A DNA stretch of 64,000 bases from Chitinophaga pinensis (GCA_943326015.2 CALPRQ020000003.1:62001-126000), one strand, 5' to 3'; positions 50,003 through 62,171 are shown, counted from the stretch's first letter. Notes: a model not told the origin generated them from the sequence alone. Program-made: numbers and translations.

Positions 50003-50827
50003 TCACGGCATCGATTCTAGGTTGATCAGGACATCGGCGAGCGCCGGCCGGCTGCTGTGCAAGGTGCCGAAGCCCAGCCGGGCAGCCGCTTGGGCGATGC
50101 GCGGGTGGGTCGCCAGCGCGCGCGACTGCGACCAGTCGGCCTCCGGCAGCAGGTCGCGCAGGTAGTCGATCGCCTCGGAGCTGCTCAGCAGCCAGACGCT
50201 GCCGTCGCGGCTGGCGGCCCGGGCCAGCTCGCGCTGCTGCGCGGTCCAGGCCGGAGCGCGGCGGCGGTAGGCCACGCACCAGTCCACGCTGCCGCCTTGG
50301 GCGCGGCACTGGTTGGCGAGCCAGTCGCGGCCATTGCCCTGCGGGCTGGCGACGGCCGCGGCGGCTTCGGTCTGGCCACGCACGATCAGCAGTCGGTGAC
50401 CGGAGACGACCTGGGGGTCGACCACGTGCCAGAGCGATTCGGAGTCGTATTGGTCAGCATCGGCGTCAGGCTGGTCGATGCGGTCGGCCGGCACGCCGAC
50501 AGCCAGCAGCGCGCGCGCGGTGGCGGGACCCGGGGCCCAGCAGCGCGGCCTACCGCCCTGCCCGGCCGCCGTTGTGTCGCCTGCATCGGCTTGCGTGGCA
50601 GGCGGCCAAGGCTGCTCGGCGAAGAACTGCGTCACGGCAGGCGCGCTGACGAACATCAAGGCATCGTAGTCCGCCAGGCGGGCGCGCGCCTGGCGCAAGG
50701 GCAGCGGGTCGGCGGCAGGCGCGATCTCGATCAGGGGCAATGCCAGGGCCTCCCAGCCCTGGCGCTGCAGGGCCGACACCCAGCGCTGGGCCTCGCCCGC
50801 CGGCCGGGTGACGACCGCGCGCTTCAT
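50003..50827 (-). CDS. hemD: Uroporphyrinogen-III synthase
   Basis: A 274-residue enzyme that closes hydroxymethylbilane into uroporphyrinogen III with inversion of ring D. Sequence is poorly conserved in this family. The frame [34 protein letters not shown], the hinge with [12 protein letters not shown] and [14 protein letters not shown] are recognisable. It overlaps hemC by 4 bases and directly precedes hemX. Confidence 0.92.
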   Translation of the reverse strand: MKRAVVTRPAGEAQRWVSALQRQGWEALALPLIEIAPAADPLPLRQARARLADYDALMFVSAPAVTQFFAEQPWPPATQADAGDTTAAGQGGRPRCWAPGPATARALLAVGVPADRIDQPDADADQYDSESLWHVVDPQVVSGHRLLIVRGQTEAAAAVASPQGNGRDWLANQCRAQGGSVDWCVAYRRRAPAWTAQQRELARAASRDGSVWLLSSSEAIDYLRDLLPEADWSQSRALATHPRIAQAAARLGFGTLHSSRPALADVLINLESMP

Positions 50828-51795
50828 GCCGCGACGGAGCCGGTCGCACCGCCCTGGCGCAGCAGATCAACGACCTGGCGCCCCAGCGCCTCGGCCTGCT
50901 CCAGGCTGCTCACTGCCGCCTCGGCCTGCACCCGCACCAGCGCAATGCGGCCGTCCGGGTCACCCCAGGCGGCGTCCAGCCGCAATGCCGATGCCAGCGG
51001 CTCGCCCTGCCAGGCGGCGAAGGCGGCCAGCGGCATCGAACAGCTGCCGCCCATGCCGCGGCTGACCGCGCGTTCGGCGGCGACCGCCAGCCAGCTCGGC
51101 TGGTGCGCCAGCGGCGCCAACGCGGCCGTGACCTCGGGGCGGCTGGCGCGCACCTCGATGCCAAGCGCGCCCTGGCCGGCGGCCGGCAGCATCTCGGCCG
51201 GATCGAAGACCTGGCGGATGCGCGACTCCAGACCCAGGCGCTTGAGGCCGGCAGCGGCCAGCACGATGGCGCTGTACTGCCCTTCGTCGAGCTTGCGCAG
51301 CCGGGTGTCGAGGTTGCCGCGCAGCGGCTCGATCCTGACGTCGGCGCGCCCCAGGCGCTCAAGCGCGGCGCGCAGCAGCACGACGCGACGCAGGCTGGAG
51401 GTGCCGACCACGGCATCCGGCGGCAGGTCTGCCAGACCGGCGCAGGAGGACGAGACCCAGGCGTCGCGCGGGTCCTCGCGCTCCATCACGCAAGCCAGCT
51501 CGAAGCCCGCGGGCAGTTCCATCGGCACGTCTTTCAGCGAATGCACCGCCAGGTCGGCCCGACCTTCTTCGAGCGCAACTTCAAGCTCCTTGACGAACAA
51601 GCCCTTGCCGCCGACCTTGCTGAGCGCGCGGTCCAGGATCTGGTCGCCCTGGGTCGTCATGCCGAGCAGCTCGACCGCATGGCCCTGGGCGCGCAACAGG
51701 GACTGGACATGTTCGGCCTGCCACAGCGCCAGGCGGCTTTCACGGGTGGCGATGGTCAACTGGAGGGCGCAAGGGGTCTGGCTCACGATGGGCAA
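50824..51795 (-). CDS. hemC: Hydroxymethylbilane synthase (porphobilinogen deaminase)
   Basis: A 323-residue enzyme that polymerises four porphobilinogens. Motifs are [49 protein letters not shown] and GTSSLRR. The dipyrromethane cofactor Cys is in [13 protein letters not shown]. It is the first gene of the hemCDXY run; the intergenic gap to divergent argH (51796-51922) must hold both promoters. Confidence 0.96.
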   Translation of the reverse strand: MPIVSQTPCALQLTIATRESRLALWQAEHVQSLLRAQGHAVELLGMTTQGDQILDRALSKVGGKGLFVKELEVALEEGRADLAVHSLKDVPMELPAGFELACVMEREDPRDAWVSSSCAGLADLPPDAVVGTSSLRRVVLLRAALERLGRADVRIEPLRGNLDTRLRKLDEGQYSAIVLAAAGLKRLGLESRIRQVFDPAEMLPAAGQGALGIEVRASRPEVTAALAPLAHQPSWLAVAAERAVSRGMGGSCSMPLAAFAAWQGEPLASALRLDAAWGDPDGRIALVRVQAEAAVSSLEQAEALGRQVVDLLRQGGATGSVAA

Positions 51796-51922
51796 ATCCG
51801 AAAATCTATGGAATCTTGGGATGCTAGCACGCCACCCCGTGCAAACAGTCCGGCTGTCAGCCCGATAAAATCCGCCCTTTTAGCCCATCACTCAACGGGG
51901 GCCAACCGCTCCCGCGCACGCC

Positions 51923-53374
<1,452 letters not shown>

Positions 53375-53375
53375 C

Positions 53376-53415
53376 TGGCCTGAGACTGAGGCCTGTTCGG
53401 TCGGCGCTCAGGCCA
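53376..53415. terminator. Inverted repeat between convergent argH and the cyclase gene
   Basis: TGGCCTGAG (53376-53384) and CTCAGGCCA (53407-53415) form a perfect 9-bp stem with a 22-base loop, between two convergent genes. No T-tract. Confidence 0.45.
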
Positions 53416-53434
53416 ACCGGGTCAGTCGCGTGGA

Positions 53435-54775
53435 TCAGCCGGGCTGGCCCGACTCATCCCAGCCCGGCGCCAGCTCGACCCGGTTGCGGCCCTTGTTCTT
53501 CGCGACGTAGAGCGCCCCGTCGGCACGGGCCAGCCAGCGCTCCAGCCCCGGCTGGCGTGGCTCGAAGCCGGCAATGCCAAAGCTCGCGCTGTAGTTCAGC
53601 ACCCCGTCGCCGATCGACACCATGCTGCTGGCGATCGACTGCCGGACACGCTCGGCGACCTGGGCCGCACCCTGCACACCGGTGCCCGGCAGCAGCAGCA
53701 CGAACTCCTCGCCGCCGATGCGGGCCACCACGTCCAGCTCCCGCAGCTGGGCCGACACCACGCGCGCGAAATCACGCAGCACGGCATCCCCGACGGAGTG
53801 GCCGTGGCTGTCGTTGATGGACTTGAAGTGGTCCAGATCGACCGCCACCAGCGACAGCGGCAGGTCGAAGCGGCGGGCGCGCTGGATCTCGACCCGGGCC
53901 AGCTCGGTGAAGGCGCGCCGATTCAGCAGTCCGGTCAGGGGGTCGGTACGGGCCGCGAGCTCGGCGGCCTCCTTCTGCTGGCGCAGCGCTTCGGTGGCTT
54001 CCCGCACCCGCTGCTGCAGCAGCGCCTCGTTGGAGGCCAGGCCGGCGGCCATGGTGTTGATCCCCTCCGCCAGCGGGCTCAACACGCCGGCCGCGTCTGC
54101 ATCGACCCGCGAGACCAGCACGCCACGGCGCAGCTGCTCGACCACCGCGCTGATCCGGACCAGGGGCCGGGTCACGCTCGAAGCGATCAGGACCGACAGC
54201 AGGCCCGCGAACAACAGGCCGCTGCCCACGGCGACCAGGGCCCATTCCAGCAAGTCGCGGCGCTGGCGCTGCAGTACCCCCAGTTCGAGCTCGACCAGGG
54301 CATAGCCCAGCAGACGCCGGCCATCCGCCGCCAGCGGAGCCGGCAGCGGCTCGCTGAAGGGGTCCGATTCGACCAGCACGGTCGACCAGATCGGCGCCAG
54401 GGCCAGCAGACGATCGCCCACCACCTGGGACTGCCCGGATTCAACGGCCGGCAGCTGTGAGCCCTGCGTGGAGCGGCCGGCCGAAGCGAGCCGACCGCCC
54501 ACGGTGGACCAGATCGACACCGCCGCGACATGGGCGCCCGAGGCGCGCACGCCTTCGGCCAGCCGCTGCAAGGAAACCGCGCTGCCCGCGAACAGCGGAA
54601 ACTCGGCGGCAATCGCGACCTGGCGCGCCGTGCCCAGGGCGTTTTCGTGCAGGGCCTCGGTCAGCACCTGATCATGCCGTTGCAGAAAGCCCTGCAATAG
54701 CACGACGATGGCCAGGATGGCCGGCAGACTGGCGGCCAGGAACAGCCGCATGCGGATACCGAACAGGGTCTTCAT
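53435..54775 (-). CDS. Membrane diguanylate cyclase (HAMP-GGDEF)
   Basis: A 446-residue sensor. The N-terminal transmembrane helix (about 10-27), a periplasmic domain, a second helix (about 175-198), HAMP and a short coiled coil are followed by GGDEF. The active-site motif reads RIGGEEFVLLLPG, a functional GGEEF form. TDPLTGLLNRRAF begins the domain. It should make cyclic di-GMP in response to a periplasmic cue. It overlaps the upstream substrate-binding-protein gene by ATGA, so that protein probably supplies the cue. Third gene of the TonB-receptor operon. Confidence 0.92.
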   Translation of the reverse strand: MKTLFGIRMRLFLAASLPAILAIVVLLQGFLQRHDQVLTEALHENALGTARQVAIAAEFPLFAGSAVSLQRLAEGVRASGAHVAAVSIWSTVGGRLASAGRSTQGSQLPAVESGQSQVVGDRLLALAPIWSTVLVESDPFSEPLPAPLAADGRRLLGYALVELELGVLQRQRRDLLEWALVAVGSGLLFAGLLSVLIASSVTRPLVRISAVVEQLRRGVLVSRVDADAAGVLSPLAEGINTMAAGLASNEALLQQRVREATEALRQQKEAAELAARTDPLTGLLNRRAFTELARVEIQRARRFDLPLSLVAVDLDHFKSINDSHGHSVGDAVLRDFARVVSAQLRELDVVARIGGEEFVLLLPGTGVQGAAQVAERVRQSIASSMVSIGDGVLNYSASFGIAGFEPRQPGLERWLARADGALYVAKNKGRNRVELAPGWDESGQPG

Positions 54776-55737
54776 CGTGCGGACTCCTGCTGCTTGAGCG
54801 CCAGCACCAGCGCCTCCTGGGTGGGAAGGGAGATATCCAGCGAACGGGCCACCTGCTCATTGAGGGCAACCGCATAGCCCTCGGCCAGACTCGGTGTGGG
54901 CAGGCCGCGGCCGGCCTGCCACTGACGCAGCGCGCCCGCGACCTGCTGTCCGATGACGGCTGGCTCCGTGTGCAAGGCAAGCAAGGCACCGGCCCGGACA
55001 TGGGCGGCCGAATAGCTGACCACGGGTATGCGCTGGCGGTAGGCAGCCAACAGGATGTTGTGCATGTTGGTGGCGGAATAGACCCGCTTGTCGGGCATGG
55101 CCAGCAGCAGGTCGGAGTCGTCGAACAGACCGCGCAAGGCTGGGTAGAGGCCCTTGTCGCCGCTCAGGACCGTCTGCTCCACCAGCGTGAAGCCGCGCGT
55201 GGACAGCGCCCGTGCCAGCGCGGGCCGGGCCGCGAGGGAATCCGGCCCGAACAGCACGCCGACGCGGCGGCGCTCGGGCAGAACCAGCTGCAGCAGCCGT
55301 GCGATACGCGCGACGGGCTGATCCAGGAAGACGGCCGATGTCAGTCCCTGCTCCCTGGCGACTGGCGCCGGGTAGCTGGCCTGCGGCAGCAGCGCGGCCA
55401 GCAGGGGCACGCGCGCCAGCGCCGGGCTGACCAGCGCGCGCTCGATCGCCTCGAGGTAGGCACCCGCGCCCAGAGTCACGATCAGCTGGGGCAGCGGTCC
55501 GCCAGCCAGCGGCAGCTCGGACCAGGTCGCTACGCGCCAGTTCAGCGGCGCGCGGGATTCACGCGCCCAGGCCTGCTGCAAGGCCTGGGCGGTCTCGGCA
55601 TGGACACCGCCAGCGGCCGAGCAGACGACCCAGACCTCGGCGTCCGCCGCCAGCGCCGGCCAGCAGGCCAAGCCCGCGCCGCAGGCTCCGGCCAGCAGCG
55701 TCAACAGGCAATGGCGGCGCAGAATGTCCAGTTTCAG
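54772..55737 (-). CDS. Periplasmic ABC-type substrate-binding protein (COG2984-like), probable CTG start
   Basis: About 321 residues if begun at CTG 55737, which overlaps the receptor stop as CTGA. That start gives a complete signal peptide (KLDILRRHCLLTLLAGACGAGLACWPALA). The next standard start, TTG 55704, would lose the charged N-region. No ATG or GTG is available. The mature part resembles PF04392 (tryptophan/tyrosine-type ABC substrate-binding) proteins: VGVLFGPDS, DLLLAMPDKRVYS and PVVSYSAAHVRAGALLAL. No permease or ATPase is adjacent, so it probably serves as a sensor protein for the membrane cyclase. Confidence 0.8.
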   Translation of the reverse strand: MKLDILRRHCLLTLLAGACGAGLACWPALAADAEVWVVCSAAGGVHAETAQALQQAWARESRAPLNWRVATWSELPLAGGPLPQLIVTLGAGAYLEAIERALVSPALARVPLLAALLPQASYPAPVAREQGLTSAVFLDQPVARIARLLQLVLPERRRVGVLFGPDSLAARPALARALSTRGFTLVEQTVLSGDKGLYPALRGLFDDSDLLLAMPDKRVYSATNMHNILLAAYRQRIPVVSYSAAHVRAGALLALHTEPAVIGQQVAGALRQWQAGRGLPTPSLAEGYAVALNEQVARSLDISLPTQEALVLALKQQESAR

Positions 55738-57749
55738 TGCTCCAACCTGAGGGTGAGGAAGGCGCGGCGCTGGAATTGATAGCTCACATTGCCATCGACC
55801 TGGTCGCCATTGATTGCCTGCACCGTGAGCGCCGCCTCGGCCTTGCTGCTGCCGATGCGCCAGCGCTGTGCCAGTCGCAGATCGATCCGGCTGAGCCCTG
55901 GAATCTGCTGTGCGACCTGATGCCAGGTCATCGCACCGCGCTCATACCAGAGCAGAGTGAAATCGCGCCCCCCGGGCAAAGACTGGAACCAGGCCAGCGT
56001 GTCGACCCGGGCCGGCGGCTGATTTTCACCAGCCTGGGCAGGATCTGCCCACTCAAGCTGGCTGAAGTTCTGCTGCCACTGCAGCCGGCTCCCTTCACGT
56101 AATGTCCAGTTCAGCTGATATTCGAGCCCACGCACGGTTATGGCATGGCGGTTGTCCAGATAGGACTTCGGCGTGTTCGGAACGGGCCACATGGGAAGGC
56201 TCGGGTCGGGTTTGAGCGGATAGTCCGGGTTGTCCCTGAGGCCGACCATGTCCGTGACGCGCTCGCGGTAGGCCCGCACATCGACTGTCAGCCGCAAGGG
56301 CCTGATGTTGCCCAGGTAGGAGATTTCCTGGCTCTGCAATCTCTCGGGTTGGATGTCCGGATTGCCAGGCAAGTTACGCCGCAGCTGCAGACCCTGCAGG
56401 TTGTAGTAACGCATGTCACCTGCAACTTCGAGCAGGGTGTTGGTGCGCAGCGACCGGTTGACACCGAAGCGCAGCGTATGGTCAGGCGTGAAGTGATGGT
56501 TGAACATCAGCCGGGGCGCAACATAGCTGCCGATCCGACTGTGATCGCCCAGGAAGACACCCGCGTTGGCTGTCCAGCGCTCGGTCGGACGCCATTCGAG
56601 ATGACCGAAGGCCCGGCTCTCGTGATAGCCGACCGGCTCGTGGCGGGTAAAGAGTGGCCAGGACTCCGCCTGCTCGACCTTCCAGCCCAGGCCCCAGACC
56701 GCGCGCAGCCCGGCGCCCAGACCAAGCTGATGCTGGAGCTCCAGGTTGCTGCGGCGTGCGCTGCCACTGTAGTCGAGCACGCCGATATCCTTGACCAGTT
56801 TGCCGCCCAGCAAATAAGCGTAGGGAATCGTAGTCAGGTCGTTGTAGTGCTCGTTCGTGAAATCGGCGATGATCTGCAGCTCGGAATCGGCCGCTAGCTG
56901 ATACTGCCAGCGTCCCTGCAGATACCAGTCATGCCACTGCACGTCACGCGGCGGATCCTTGGGGTTGTCGGCCCGGCCGGCCTGCAGTTCGCTCACACCG
57001 GCGCGCAACATCAGGTTCTGGTCGGCAGCCGGCCTGACATCAGCACGCCAGTCCAGCAGGCGCAGCCGCCGGTCGTCGAAGGCCCCGGCATAACCGCTGT
57101 CCTCGCGCTGCGCGACCGAAAGCCGCTGTGCGGCATCACCATCTCCCCAGCCCAGGCTGGCGCGTGCATCGCTCAAACCACCCGAACCCGTGTTGATCTG
57201 TACCTCCTGCCCCAGGCTGTCGGCGGCATGGCGGGTCACGATGTTGATGACACCAAACATGGCATTGGCGCCATAGGCGGCCGAGTTGGCGCCGCGGAGC
57301 ACCTCGATCCGCTCGATGTCCTCGATCTGCACGGCCATCATGCCGCGCTGCGTGTCACCCAGAAAATAGGAAGAATAAACCGAGCGGCCGTCGATGAAGA
57401 CCAGGTTGTGCACCCCGTATTCGTCCAGTGGCGCGTGATAGGCCGCTGTGGGAAAAGCGCCATTGATGCCCCCCACCAGATAGCCCGGCACCAGCCGCAG
57501 CAGCTCCGCCACGTCGCGCGCACCGCTGCGCCGGATAGTCTCGCGGTCGAGCACGGTCATCGAGCCCGGCACGTCGTGCAGCGACTGCTGCAGCCGGCTG
57601 GCCGTCAGCACCACCGGGACCTCGGCCAGGTAGTCGTCCTCGGTCAGGGACTGGGCCTGGGCTGCGCCAGCCACGGCTGCCAGCAGCACCAGCACGGCCC
57701 AGATCTTCGGACGCTGCCAGCTGACGGTATCTTTCCATTCATCTTTCAT
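55734..57749 (-). CDS. TonB-dependent outer-membrane receptor
   Basis: A 671-residue receptor. After a signal peptide (about 16-33) the plug domain has VLTASRLQQSLHDVPGSMTVLDRETIRRSGARDVAELLRLVPGY and IEVLRGANSAAYGANAMFGVINIVT. The beta-barrel ends with aromatic-poor LTLRLEH. It resembles the BtuB/vitamin-type and siderophore receptors without a clear substrate. First gene of an operon with a binding protein and a diguanylate cyclase. Confidence 0.9.
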   Translation of the reverse strand: MKDEWKDTVSWQRPKIWAVLVLLAAVAGAAQAQSLTEDDYLAEVPVVLTASRLQQSLHDVPGSMTVLDRETIRRSGARDVAELLRLVPGYLVGGINGAFPTAAYHAPLDEYGVHNLVFIDGRSVYSSYFLGDTQRGMMAVQIEDIERIEVLRGANSAAYGANAMFGVINIVTRHAADSLGQEVQINTGSGGLSDARASLGWGDGDAAQRLSVAQREDSGYAGAFDDRRLRLLDWRADVRPAADQNLMLRAGVSELQAGRADNPKDPPRDVQWHDWYLQGRWQYQLAADSELQIIADFTNEHYNDLTTIPYAYLLGGKLVKDIGVLDYSGSARRSNLELQHQLGLGAGLRAVWGLGWKVEQAESWPLFTRHEPVGYHESRAFGHLEWRPTERWTANAGVFLGDHSRIGSYVAPRLMFNHHFTPDHTLRFGVNRSLRTNTLLEVAGDMRYYNLQGLQLRRNLPGNPDIQPERLQSQEISYLGNIRPLRLTVDVRAYRERVTDMVGLRDNPDYPLKPDPSLPMWPVPNTPKSYLDNRHAITVRGLEYQLNWTLREGSRLQWQQNFSQLEWADPAQAGENQPPARVDTLAWFQSLPGGRDFTLLWYERGAMTWHQVAQQIPGLSRIDLRLAQRWRIGSSKAEAALTVQAINGDQVDGNVSYQFQRRAFLTLRLEH

Positions 57750-57884
57750 GGGATGGGATTATCCCAAGATTGCATCCTAGGACATCCTGCATGATGCCAG
57801 ACCGCCCCCCAAGTCATGGAAAATCCCTGGACTGTTCCCAGTCCCATTCCAAACCACCCGGTCCAGACCCGCGGCCCCAGCAAG

Positions 57885-58733
<849 letters not shown>

Positions 58734-58778
58734 TCGCTGCCGACACCCCCTTCCGCAAACCCGCCCCGGAGGCACGAC

Positions 58779-59399
58779 ATGAGCGCGATCACGACCCCCG
58801 TCACCCTGGAAGGCCGGCACGCCCGGCTCTTGCCGCTGTCACAAGAGCACCACGACGATCTGGTCAATGCGGTCCGCGACGGCGAGCTCTGGCGACTCTG
58901 GTACACCGCGATCCCGACGCCAGAGAACATGGCGATCGAGATCGAGCGCCGCCTCGGCCTGCACGCCAGGGGTAGCATGCTGCCGTTTGCCGTGATTGCG
59001 ACCGAAGGGCCGCTGGCGGGCCGCGCCGTCGGCATGACGAGCTACATGAACATCGATTCCGCCAATCGCCGGGTCGAGATCGGCTCGACCTGGTACCGGC
59101 AGGCGGTCCAGCGCAGCGGCGTCAACACGAGTTGCAAGCGCGCGCTGCTGGCGCATGCCTTCGACCAGCTGGACTGCATCGCGGTCGAGTTCCGCACCCA
59201 CTGGTTCAACCAGGCCAGCCGACGCGGCATCGAGCGTCTGGGCGCCAAGCTTGATGGCGTGCTGCGCAACCACCAGATCAACCCGCATCCCGATGCGGCG
59301 GGCTCGTTGCGCGACACCTGCGTCTACAGCATCATCGACAGCGAATGGCCGGCGGTGCGCGCCCACCTCGACCACCAGCTCGACAAGTCCCGGGCCTGA
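58779..59399 (+). CDS. GNAT-family N-acetyltransferase
   Basis: A 206-residue acetyltransferase of the RimJ/RimL-like type: LEGRHARLLPLSQEHHDDL at the start, GMTSYMNIDSANRRVEIGSTWY in the core and FNQASRRGIERLGAKLDGVLRNH near the acetyl-CoA site. The substrate is unknown. It separates the MoxR and VWA genes, an unusual interruption, and lies only four bases before the VWA start. Confidence 0.87.
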   Translation: MSAITTPVTLEGRHARLLPLSQEHHDDLVNAVRDGELWRLWYTAIPTPENMAIEIERRLGLHARGSMLPFAVIATEGPLAGRAVGMTSYMNIDSANRRVEIGSTWYRQAVQRSGVNTSCKRALLAHAFDQLDCIAVEFRTHWFNQASRRGIERLGAKLDGVLRNHQINPHPDAAGSLRDTCVYSIIDSEWPAVRAHLDHQLDKSRA

Positions 59400-59403
59400 T
59401 CTC

Positions 59404-60588
59404 ATGCTGATCGACTTCTTCTACTCGCTGCGGGCGGCCAAGCTGCCGGTCTCGGTCAAGGAGCTGCTGACGCTGCTCGAATGCCTGCAGGCCGATGTGG
59501 TCGGCCCGCGCTCCGAGGCCTGCACGCTGGACGACTTCTACTTCCTGGCGCGCATCGTGCTGGTCAAGGACGAGAAGCATTTCGACCGCTTCGACCGCGC
59601 CTTCGGCGCCTATTTCCACGGCGTCGAGCAGCGGGCGGACTTCAGCCGCGAGATTCCGGCCGACTGGCTGCGGCAGGAGATCGAGCACCTGCTGTCGGCC
59701 GAGCAGAAGGCCAACGCGCCCAAGCTGGACTGGGACGAGCTGATGGAGACGCTCCAAAAAAGGCTGGAGGAGCAGAAGGAAAAACACGCTGGCGGCAACA
59801 AGTGGATCGGCACCGGCGGCACCAGCCCGTTCGGCCATGGCGGCCACAACCCGCAGGGCATCCGGATCGGCGGTCAGAGCCGCAACCGCAGCGCGGTCAA
59901 GGTCTGGGAGCAGCGCGCCTACCGCGACTACGACGACAGCCAGGAGCTCGGCACGCGCAACATCAAGCTGGCGCTGCGCCGACTGCGCCAGTTCGCGCGC
60001 AGCGGCAACGAGCTGGAGCTCGACCTGCCCGGCACGATCCGGGCGACCGCGGCCAACGCGGGCTGGCTGGACCTGCGCATGGTCCCCGAGCGGCACAACA
60101 GCGTCAAGGTGCTGCTGCTGATGGATGTCGGCGGCAGCATGGACGACCATGTGAAGCAGGTCGAGGAGCTGTTCTCGGCCGCCAGGAACGAGTTCAAGCA
60201 CCTCGAGTTCTACTATTTCCACAACTGCGTCTACGACCACCTGTGGCGCCACAACCAACGCCGCCATGCCGAGCGCTTCGACACCTGGGACGTGATCCGC
60301 AAGTACCAGCAGGACTACAAGCTGGTCTTCGTCGGCGACGCCACCATGAGCCCGTACGAGATCCTGCAGCCGCACGGCAGCATCGAGTACAACAATCCCG
60401 AGCCCGGCGCCGAATGGCTGCAGCGCCTGACCGACGCCTTCCCGCATTGCGCCTGGATCAATCCGGAGCCGCAGGGCGTCTGGCAGTACCGCCAGAGCGT
60501 GGACATGATCCGCCAGCTGATGGGCGGACGGATGTACCCGCTGACACTGCAGGGCCTGGAGCAGGCAATGCGCCAGCTGATGAAGTGA
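59404..60588 (+). CDS. VWA-domain (CoxE-like) protein
   Basis: A 394-residue protein. A helical N-terminal region (FFYSLRAAKLPVSVKELLTLLECL) is typical of CoxE-like partners of MoxR. The VWA domain has a MIDAS-type motif written LLLMDVGGSMDDHV, with Gly in place of the first Ser. A later KLVFVGDATMSPYE supplies another metal-site Asp. A glycine-rich linker lies near residue 135-160. It probably works with the MoxR ATPase two genes upstream. Confidence 0.88.
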   Translation: MLIDFFYSLRAAKLPVSVKELLTLLECLQADVVGPRSEACTLDDFYFLARIVLVKDEKHFDRFDRAFGAYFHGVEQRADFSREIPADWLRQEIEHLLSAEQKANAPKLDWDELMETLQKRLEEQKEKHAGGNKWIGTGGTSPFGHGGHNPQGIRIGGQSRNRSAVKVWEQRAYRDYDDSQELGTRNIKLALRRLRQFARSGNELELDLPGTIRATAANAGWLDLRMVPERHNSVKVLLLMDVGGSMDDHVKQVEELFSAARNEFKHLEFYYFHNCVYDHLWRHNQRRHAERFDTWDVIRKYQQDYKLVFVGDATMSPYEILQPHGSIEYNNPEPGAEWLQRLTDAFPHCAWINPEPQGVWQYRQSVDMIRQLMGGRMYPLTLQGLEQAMRQLMK

Positions 60589-60626
60589 GTCTGGCGAGCG
60601 ACCGGCAGCATGCCGGCGCGCCAACC

Positions 60627-60642
60627 GTTCGATTTTCCGAAC
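60627..60642. promoter_or_regulatory. Proposed DctD site 1 upstream of dctA
   Basis: GTTCGATTTTCCGAAC matches the palindrome GTTCGG-N4-CCGAAC at 11 of 12 positions. It is about 140 bases before the predicted dctA start site, a normal enhancer distance. Confidence 0.65.
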
Positions 60643-60658
60643 GATGTGGCAGGCCAGG

Positions 60659-60674
60659 ACACGGATTCCCGAAC
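60659..60674. promoter_or_regulatory. Proposed DctD site 2 upstream of dctA
   Basis: ACACGGATTCCCGAAC has a perfect CCGAAC right half and a partial left half. It lies 32 bases from site 1, about three helical turns, as for tandem activator sites. Confidence 0.5.
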
Positions 60675-60747
60675 GCCAGCCCGATGACAGGAAAATTTTT
60701 CCTATCCAGATCAATGACTTGAGACTCCTTTCATGCGCCATGCCAGG

Positions 60748-60763
60748 TGGCACGAAAGCTGCG
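60748..60763 (+). promoter_or_regulatory. Sigma-54 promoter of dctA
   Basis: TGGCACGAAAGCTGCG matches the -24/-12 consensus with GG and GC exactly 12 bases apart. The start site is expected near 60774, leaving a leader of about 93 bases before the dctA ATG. Confidence 0.85.
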
Positions 60764-60866
60764 ATTGAAAGGGGCAAACCGGTCCGGACAGGCACAGCCC
60801 TGCTGGCGCCGGCCCACCCTCGATCACAAGCACCGCCCTGCCCCGGGCGGCCAAGGAGTCAAACCC

Positions 60867-62168
60867 ATGAAAATGAACAAGCTCACGACCTGGATCGTGC
60901 TGGCCCTGCTGGCCGGCATCGGGGTCGGCTATCTTTGCCACGCGCTGGCGCCCGACGCAGCGGCCGCCAAGGAGATCGCCGGCTACTTCTCGATCCTGAC
61001 CGACATCTTCCTGCGCATGATCAAGATGATCATCGCGCCGCTGGTGCTGGGCACGCTGGTCGCCGGTCTGGCCGGCATGGGCGACGGCAAGGCGGTCGGG
61101 CGCATCGGTGGCCGGGCGCTGGGCTGGTTCCTGGGCGCCTCGCTGTGCTCGCTGCTGATCGGCCTGGTGATGGCCAACCTGCTGCGCCCGGGCGACGCGA
61201 TCTCGCTGCCGCTGCCCGACGTCAGCGCGACGACCGACCTCAAGACCTCGTCGCTGAATCTGAAGAACTTCATCACCCATGTGTTCCCGAAGAGCATCTT
61301 CGAGTCGATGGCCAACAACGAGATCCTGCAGATCCTGATCTTCGCGCTGTTCTTCGGCATCGCGCTGGGCAAGCTGCACGACAAGACCGCGGTCGGCCTG
61401 GTCAAGACCTGCGAGGAAATCGTGCACGTGATGCTGCAGGTCACCGACTACGTGATGCGCTTCGCGCCGGTCGGCGTGTTCGCGGCAGTGGCCTCGGTCA
61501 TCACCATCCACGGCCTGGGCGTGCTGCAGGTCTACGGCAAGTACATGGCCTATTTCTACCTGTCGCTGGGCATCTTGTGGCTGGTGCTGATCACCGCCGG
61601 CTACATGGTGCTGGGCAAGGACGTGTTCCGCCTGATCAAGCTGATCCGCGGCCCGATGCTGATCGGCTTCTCGACCGCCAGCAGCGAGTCGGCCTACCCC
61701 AAGCTGATGGAGCAGCTGGAGAAGTTCGGCATCAAGGACCGCATCACCGGCTTCGTGCTGCCGCTGGGCTACTCGTTCAACCTCGACGGCTCGATGCTCA
61801 ACACGGCCTTCGTCTCGCTGTTCATCGCCCAGGCCTACGGCATCGAGATGCCGATCGGCCAGCAGATCACGATGCTGCTGGTGCTGATGGTCTCGTCCAA
61901 GGGCATCGCCGGCGTGCCGCGCGCCTCGCTGGTCGTGATCGCCGCCGTGCTGCCGATGTTCAACCTGCCCGAGGCCGGCCTGCTGCTGATCCTGGGCATC
62001 GACCATTTCCTCGACATGGCACGCACCGTCACCAACGTGCTGGGCAACTCGATCGCCACCGCGGTGGTCGCCAAGTGGGAGAATGCGATCGAGCCGGTCA
62101 GCGCCGAGCTGGCCGAATCCGACGCGGTGCTGCCGCTGCCGGCCGAGGCCGCAAAACTGGCCGCCTGA
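60867..62168 (+). CDS. dctA: C4-dicarboxylate transporter DctA
   Basis: A 433-residue proton/sodium symporter of the glutamate transporter family for succinate, fumarate and malate. Signatures include MIKMIIAPLVLGTLVAGLAGMGD, the serine-rich SSESAYPKLMEQLEKFG hairpin loop and YSFNLDGSMLNTAFVSLFIAQ. ATG 60867 has AGGAG 8 bases upstream. A sigma-54 promoter, two palindromic sites upstream, and dctB about 1.2 kb downstream indicate DctB/DctD control. Confidence 0.96.
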   Translation: MKMNKLTTWIVLALLAGIGVGYLCHALAPDAAAAKEIAGYFSILTDIFLRMIKMIIAPLVLGTLVAGLAGMGDGKAVGRIGGRALGWFLGASLCSLLIGLVMANLLRPGDAISLPLPDVSATTDLKTSSLNLKNFITHVFPKSIFESMANNEILQILIFALFFGIALGKLHDKTAVGLVKTCEEIVHVMLQVTDYVMRFAPVGVFAAVASVITIHGLGVLQVYGKYMAYFYLSLGILWLVLITAGYMVLGKDVFRLIKLIRGPMLIGFSTASSESAYPKLMEQLEKFGIKDRITGFVLPLGYSFNLDGSMLNTAFVSLFIAQAYGIEMPIGQQITMLLVLMVSSKGIAGVPRASLVVIAAVLPMFNLPEAGLLLILGIDHFLDMARTVTNVLGNSIATAVVAKWENAIEPVSAELAESDAVLPLPAEAAKLAA

Positions 62169-62171
62169 GCC

